Below are positions 5,605 to 8,281 of a stretch of DNA of 8,281 nt, in pieces. Within the stretch, counting starts at the first letter, position 1, and each line of letters begins with the position of its first letter. Made by a program: the position numbers and the translations under genes. Below the pieces are notes generated by a model, which did no database searches, was not told where the DNA came from, and saw only the letters and a list, made by a program, of their open reading frames with translations. This DNA is from Acidimicrobiaceae bacterium (GTDB lineage: Bacteria; Actinomycetota; Acidimicrobiia; Acidimicrobiales; RAAP-2), in NCBI GenBank assembly GCA_003152555.1, contig PMAL01000079.1, positions 5,265-13,545 on the forward strand. Reading direction: 5' to 3'.

Positions 5605-6030
5605 TCAAGCTGGGAATTCCCAGTCCCGTTGACGCGTTAAAGACCGCGTCCGGGTTGGCGGCGACTCGAACGTGCGGATGAACAGATTTGACATGGCGGT
5701 CAGTTCGCTCGCGACATCGTTCGAGGAGTCGAGTGAGTAGAAGCCCAGCGAAACTCACTCTTCTCGGTAGATGGGTGCGCCAGTTGGTCTGTCTTTCACG
5801 GATGCCGCGATGATCCGGTCACGAATCGAAATGAAGACGTCATGAAGATGTGCATCGTATTCATTTATGGACCACCGTCCATCGGTCAGTCGCGTCGACG
5901 AACATTCGCGCGCGTCGGTTATGACGGCGACGAAGTTCTCGGTAGCGGTGCGCAGTCGATCGGGAATCTCAGCCGGTGTGATGATGTCCCACACAAATCC
6001 GCATTGCTCGCATGACGGGGCGGGCGACAT
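5605..6030 (-). pseudogene. DinB-superfamily protein gene interrupted by an in-frame TGA and truncated at the C-terminus
   Basis: From ATG 6030, 91 codons encode the first part of a DinB-like four-helix protein: a CxxC start (C7, C10 in SCEQCGFVWD), EIPDRLRTATENF at 21-33, GRWSINEYDAHLHDVF at 51-66 with metal-ligand-type H61/H63, and PIYREE before a TGA at 5755-5757. In the same frame beyond the TGA the sequence continues with family-like residues (VSLGFYSLD, then NDVASELTAMSNLFIRTFE), ending at a TGA at 5605. The family usually reads R after YREE, so a CGA-to-TGA change would explain the stop. Even with readthrough (about 141 codons) the family's C-terminal region with its last histidines is missing. 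TGA is a normal stop here (it also ends the kinase gene), so recoding is unlikely. ATGs at 6114 and 6240 are less likely starts. A TACATT box 6 nt before ATG 6030 suggests a leaderless start. Confidence 0.7.
5610..5623. repeat. 14-bp perfect palindrome
   Basis: CTGGGAATTCCCAG is fully self-complementary. It lies 2 bp beyond the last readthrough stop codon of the interrupted DinB gene, where similarity to that family has already been lost. Function is unknown; it may be an operator, a scar of the rearrangement, or chance. Confidence 0.35.
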
Positions 6031-6036
6031 GCGAAT

Positions 6037-6042
6037 AATGTA
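6037..6042 (-). promoter_or_regulatory. Predicted -10 box (TACATT) of the DinB-like gene
   Basis: On the minus strand TACATT (TAnnnT type) ends 6 nt before ATG 6030, fitting a leaderless transcript. No convincing -35 is seen. Confidence 0.35.
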
Positions 6043-6145
6043 CCGGCACCCTTCTTCGAACGAACCGGCACATAGAATTCGCGGGCGCGCCAGTCTCCTA
6101 GAGTGATGCGACATTGCGCCGCAGAATCCCGGCTTACCCTTCGGA

Positions 6146-6151
6146 TACCTT
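6146..6151 (+). promoter_or_regulatory. Predicted -10 box (TACCTT) of the GNAT gene
   Basis: TACCTT ends exactly 6 nt before the GTG at 6158, so transcription would start on the first base of the start codon. There is no Shine-Dalgarno sequence, and no good -35 was found. Confidence 0.4.
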
Positions 6152-6157
6152 TGTGGT

Positions 6158-6742
6158 GTGTCAGATCTCACCCAAATCCAAAAGGACATCCACACGCCAC
6201 GTTTGATACTCGCGCATATATCGGGGGATCGACTCATCACACTTTTCGAGGATCCCGAGAGCGACAGCGTTTATGAAGATCGTGACTACAGCAATCCGCA
6301 TCGCGAATTAGTCGATCACCCGGGCCCCCTCGGGTGGCGGGTGCCGCAAGTAAAGGAAGACGTCTCGCTCAACAAGTGGTTTCTTCGGTGGATGGTACTC
6401 AGATCGTCGAAAGAGATCGTTGGCAGTACGAGTTTTCACGGCGCGCCAAACGCCGAGGGCATGGTGGAAATTGGTTTGGGAGTGCATCGCGACTTTCGTG
6501 GTCGGGGTCTCGCTCGTGAGGCACTCGTCGGCATGTGGAGTTGGGTCGTCGAAGAGCCTGGTGTCAACGTGCTGCGTTACACGGTGAGCGCTACCAACCT
6601 GCCTTCAATAAAGCTCATTGACAGCTTTGGTTTCACTCGTGTCGGTGTGCAAAATGATGAAAGAGATGGACCTGAGGAGATCTTCGAAATGTCGGCGTCG
6701 GAGTTTCGCCGACAACGCGCCGCGCGATGGATTACGCCGTAG
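6158..6742 (+). CDS. GNAT-family N-acetyltransferase (RimJ/RimL-like)
   Basis: 194 aa from GTG 6158. The N-terminal TPRLILAHIS is the usual opening of RimJ-type GNAT proteins. A central strand IVGSTSFHG (87-95) leads to motif A, MVEIGLGVHRDFRGRGLAREAL (102-123), whose RGRGLA loop binds the acetyl-CoA pyrophosphate. Then come LRYTVSATNLPSIKLIDSFGF (139-159) and the final strand GFTRVGV. It transfers an acetyl group from acetyl-CoA to an amine; the acceptor (small molecule or protein N-terminus) cannot be told. It is intact, cytoplasmic and divergent from the interrupted DinB gene, with 127 bp between their starts. The GTG is chosen because a -10 box ends 6 nt upstream. No operon partner is evident; the next gene starts about 210 bp later. 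Confidence 0.9.
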   Translation: MSDLTQIQKDIHTPRLILAHISGDRLITLFEDPESDSVYEDRDYSNPHRELVDHPGPLGWRVPQVKEDVSLNKWFLRWMVLRSSKEIVGSTSFHGAPNAEGMVEIGLGVHRDFRGRGLAREALVGMWSWVVEEPGVNVLRYTVSATNLPSIKLIDSFGFTRVGVQNDERDGPEEIFEMSASEFRRQRAARWITP

Positions 6743-6950
6743 TCTCGGCGCTGACGAACGCATCGAGTGCAAAACAACAATTGGGTGTCGCAAGAATTTT
6801 CGAATGCGGCCGTCGCTAGACCCAGTTACGATGAGTCTAAAATGTGAACCACTCTTTCATTGATAGCGACGATTGAGATTGTCGGCGTGAATCCCTACGT
6901 GTTCGTGAGCGGCGCAGCTCGCAGTCCTCATGCCCGAGTGACGACGACCA

Positions 6951-7355
6951 ATGCCCGTACTCGTCAAAATCAACGGTGAACCAAAAGTGCCGTGGCGCAC
7001 CAACATGATGGCGAACGGGCGCGGAGACTTCTTGTTGCACCTTCACGGAGAAATGTGCGCGGTCTCCGGCACGCAGGTCACTGGAACCGTGACGATCGAC
7101 CTGGCCTTCGACGAGACGTATCGCAATGGTCCGCAGCACTCGGTGCCCGAATTGCTGCCAGCGGCGCTCGACGGCGACGGGACTACGGCGAGCAGTTGGG
7201 CGAAGTTGACGCCGAGTCGACAAAAAGAGATACTCCGCTATTTCGCGGCGCTGAAAACGTCGGAAGCAAAAGATCGAGATGTGGAGCGAATGGTACGGAT
7301 TTTTGGTGGAGACACGGGGCGCTTCGTGGGCCGTGATTGGTGTGACGGTAAGTAA
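6951..7355 (+). CDS. YdeI/DUF1905-like protein, apparently lacking its N-terminal part
   Basis: 134 aa from ATG 6951. Residues 2-60 resemble the DUF1905 beta-barrel (PVLVKING, then a GRGDFLLHLHGEM segment, then VTGTVTIDLAFDE). The C-terminal part (about 66-120: VPELLPAAL, LTPSRQKEILRYF, KDRDVERMVRIFGG) matches the helical YdeI/OmpD-associated tail with the S-R-K-E-hydrophobic and E-R-x-hydrophobic pattern. Family members usually have about 35-45 more residues before PVxVxING. Here a TGA sits four codons upstream in frame (6939-6941), and neither other frame restores an obvious match. The gene is therefore either a 5'-truncated or frameshifted remnant or a short variant. No ribosome site is visible. 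The 6743-6950 gap before it holds only a weak TAAAAT -10-like box at 6838-6843. Function in the family is poorly known (YdeI is linked to stress and peptide tolerance in enterics). Confidence 0.62.
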   Translation: MPVLVKINGEPKVPWRTNMMANGRGDFLLHLHGEMCAVSGTQVTGTVTIDLAFDETYRNGPQHSVPELLPAALDGDGTTASSWAKLTPSRQKEILRYFAALKTSEAKDRDVERMVRIFGGDTGRFVGRDWCDGK

Positions 7356-7358
7356 GAC

Positions 7359-7368
7359 GGTGTACACC
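7359..7368. repeat. 10-bp palindrome GGTGTACACC after the YdeI-like gene
   Basis: A perfect palindrome 3 bp after the stop at 7355, in the 90-bp gap between two convergent genes. It is too short for a strong terminator and has no T-run. It could be an operator-like site or chance. Confidence 0.25.
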
Positions 7369-7445
7369 ACAGAGTCGTAGATGACACTTCAAGCGGACTG
7401 CCTAGAGGGACAAGCAACACCGCACTGAGCACATGGCCACCACCA

Positions 7446-8132
7446 CTAACTGAGATCGATGGCGTCTAGTAGCAACTGAACGCTCGTGAGCGAACCTTTA
7501 ACGTCAAGCGCGGCGAGCGGGATTCGCCCATTGAGCAGCAGCGCCAGGTCCGAAGCCGTGCCACGGATTTCGGTCGAGGTGGATTTGTCGCCCGGGACTT
7601 CCCATATTCCCTGGGTGTCGGTCGAACGAAAGATGACCAGTGGTCGGTCGCTTGTTGGAATCTCGCTGGCGTGCACTTCGAGAAACTCGCCCACGCCATC
7701 GTGCGCGACGTCTTTGTCAATTGCTTGACGATTGCCTAATGCCAAGCAGACGTCCCAATGATGGATGGCAGCTTCTTGCACTTGATGACGCGCGACCGCT
7801 CCCGACGTCAACGGCTCACCCCACCACGTCCAGCACGGCGAGTCATCGCCGAGTTCCTCCAGCGCCGAAGCGAGCGACGCCGTGCAAGTCCGGAACCATT
7901 GGGCCAGATTGTCGTCTGAAGGATCCTCGACTTCACCCAAGGAAGATTTCGTCGAGCTGTCACGAGCGAGAAGGTTGTGCGCCCAGAACAACTGAACCCA
8001 TCCCACGTGGTAGATGAGGTCACCCACTGTCCATTCGGGACACGACGGCACCGCAAGTTGCTGGTTGGCCAGTGTGCCCCGAAGGGCCATGTCTTCGCTG
8101 AAGCGTTCAATATGTTCAAGCGAAGTGGACAT
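7446..8132 (-). CDS. Maleylpyruvate isomerase family mycothiol-dependent enzyme (MDMPI/DinB superfamily)
   Basis: 228 aa from ATG 8132, full length for the family. The N-terminal DinB-like four-helix domain has VPSCPEWTVGDLIYHVGWVQ at 28-47 (metal ligand H42) and RHQVQEAAIHHWDV at 115-128 (E120 and H124 completing the H-E-H metal site). The C-terminal alpha/beta domain ends with the typical GTASDLALLLNGRIPLAAL at 191-209. Characterised members use mycothiol and a divalent metal to isomerise maleylpyruvate; most homologues have unknown thiol-transfer or detoxification substrates. Mycothiol is an actinobacterial thiol, which supports the host assignment. It is cytoplasmic and transcribed alone, convergent with the YdeI-like gene. 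The start is supported by a TATATT box 7 nt upstream and a TTGACA -35. Confidence 0.92.
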   Translation of the reverse strand: MSTSLEHIERFSEDMALRGTLANQQLAVPSCPEWTVGDLIYHVGWVQLFWAHNLLARDSSTKSSLGEVEDPSDDNLAQWFRTCTASLASALEELGDDSPCWTWWGEPLTSGAVARHQVQEAAIHHWDVCLALGNRQAIDKDVAHDGVGEFLEVHASEIPTSDRPLVIFRSTDTQGIWEVPGDKSTSTEIRGTASDLALLLNGRIPLAALDVKGSLTSVQLLLDAIDLS

Positions 8133-8139
8133 CGAACAA

Positions 8140-8170
8140 AATATACCTACGATCCAACGACCAATGTCAA
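8140..8170 (-). promoter_or_regulatory. Promoter of the MDMPI-family gene (TTGACA / TATATT, leaderless)
   Basis: On the minus strand a perfect TTGACA -35 (8170-8165) is followed after 19 nt by TATATT (8145-8140). The ATG at 8132 begins 7 nt later, so the mRNA would start at or next to the start codon. The 19-nt spacer is slightly long. It is the best promoter match in the window. Confidence 0.6.
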
Positions 8171-8183
8171 AAATTCTTGAGCT

Positions 8184-8281
8184 TTACGCGACTCGCTTCT
8201 TGCGCGGCTTTGGCGGTGCCAGCGCCGAGGACGTTTCCTTCACCAACTTCACCAGCCAGTCGTGATCGCTCAACTTGGACG
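8184..8281 (-). CDS. C-terminal end of an unidentified protein (partial)
   Basis: The minus strand is open from the right edge to a TAA at 8184-8186, giving the last 31 complete codons of a protein. The visible part reads LSDHDWLVKLVKE, followed by a Pro/Lys/Arg-rich tail ending APPKPRKKRVA, a common type of basic disordered C-terminus. Two other frames are also open or nearly so, but this one has the most protein-like composition and ends cleanly 14 bp before the -35 of the next gene. The family is not recognisable from this stretch. Confidence 0.5.
   Translation of the reverse strand, partial: SKLSDHDWLVKLVKETSSALAPPKPRKKRVA

Larger units (their letters stand above)
5448..5636 (-). other. 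Coding-looking open frame without a start codon (possible gene remnant)
   Basis: Between a TAA at 5637-5639 and a TAA at 5445-5447 the minus strand stays open for 63 codons. The translation has a protein-like, charged composition (LERVRTRFRQLVEVTFTEVRKG near the start, PTKGPREEFIRSDEATK later). There is no ATG, GTG or TTG in frame to start it. It lies in a different frame from, and partly overlaps, the end of the interrupted DinB gene, and contains the 13-bp hairpin at 5507-5540. It may be the tail of a degraded gene joined to the DinB remnant, or chance. I do not recognise the family. Confidence 0.25.

Noticed and set aside
5271..5681. 136-codon plus-strand ORF over the S51 start and the intergenic region
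   Set aside because: It overlaps the S51 gene antisense, has no ribosome site, and its translation shows no family resemblance.
5755..5757. TGA in the DinB-like gene as a recoded codon (selenocysteine or UGA readthrough)
   Set aside because: TGA is used as a normal stop by the kinase gene in this window, the family has Arg rather than a redox residue here, and the protein is also truncated further on.
5573..5758. 61-codon minus-strand ORF whose GTG overlaps the DinB-gene TGA (looks translationally coupled)
   Set aside because: The DinB frame itself continues with family-like sequence through the same DNA, so the overlap is a by-product of the nonsense mutation. The ORF product has no recognisable features.
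6031..6240. Longer start of the DinB-like gene at 6114 or 6240
   Set aside because: The added residues do not look like the family, the 6240 start would overlap the GNAT gene, and the -10 box fits ATG 6030.
1..8281. CRISPR array, IS element, phage or toxin-antitoxin system
   Set aside because: No direct-repeat arrays, transposase motifs, terminal inverted repeats or recognisable toxin-antitoxin pairs were seen on either strand.

Overview
The window is ordinary chromosomal DNA of moderately high G+C. It most likely comes from an actinobacterium (Actinomycetota), perhaps an Acidimicrobiia-like lineage. This rests on several things seen together: a mycothiol-dependent maleylpyruvate-isomerase-family protein, a PspC-type sensor kinase with a typical actinobacterial LuxR-type response regulator, frequent GTG starts, and several genes whose start codon lies 6-7 nt after a TAnnnT -10 box (leaderless transcripts). 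No phage, IS element, CRISPR array, tRNA or rRNA was seen.

Layout. Positions 1-1712 (minus strand) carry a two-component system. A PspC-domain histidine kinase (381-1712) overlaps by 4 nt a NarL/LuxR-type response regulator (1-384) that runs off the left edge. Divergent from it is a PspC membrane protein with a LiaF-like 'toast-rack' C-terminus (1809-2747). The ~97 bp between them holds two near-palindromic boxes in inverted orientation, 42 bp centre to centre, a good candidate for autoregulation by the response regulator. This is an envelope-stress module of the PspC/LiaF type, with no pspA in the window.

A small four-helix membrane protein follows (2809-3252). Its paired histidines (H36/H50 and H119/H133, both i,i+14) look like a di-heme cytochrome b arrangement. 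It converges on a two-repeat membrane protein (3249-4061, minus), and the two TAG stops share one CTAG. That membrane protein is divergent from an Lrp/AsnC regulator (4192-4644), which probably controls it. A peptidase-S51/cyanophycinase-like enzyme (4665-5414, minus) follows.

Positions 5415-7355 look like a decaying pocket. A DinB-superfamily gene (5605-6030, minus) is interrupted by an in-frame TGA after codon 91 and has lost its C-terminal end. Next to it is a coding-looking open frame with no start codon and a 13-bp hairpin. An intact GNAT acetyltransferase (6158-6742) comes next, then a YdeI/DUF1905-like protein (6951-7355) that seems to lack its N-terminal part. The right end has the complete MDMPI-family enzyme (7446-8132, minus) with a TTGACA/TATATT leaderless promoter, and the last 31 codons of another minus-strand gene.

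I did not find a clearly undescribed multi-gene system. The most interesting items are the paired operator between the PspC genes, the putative di-heme mini-cytochrome, the nonsense-interrupted DinB gene and the recurring leaderless-promoter geometry.
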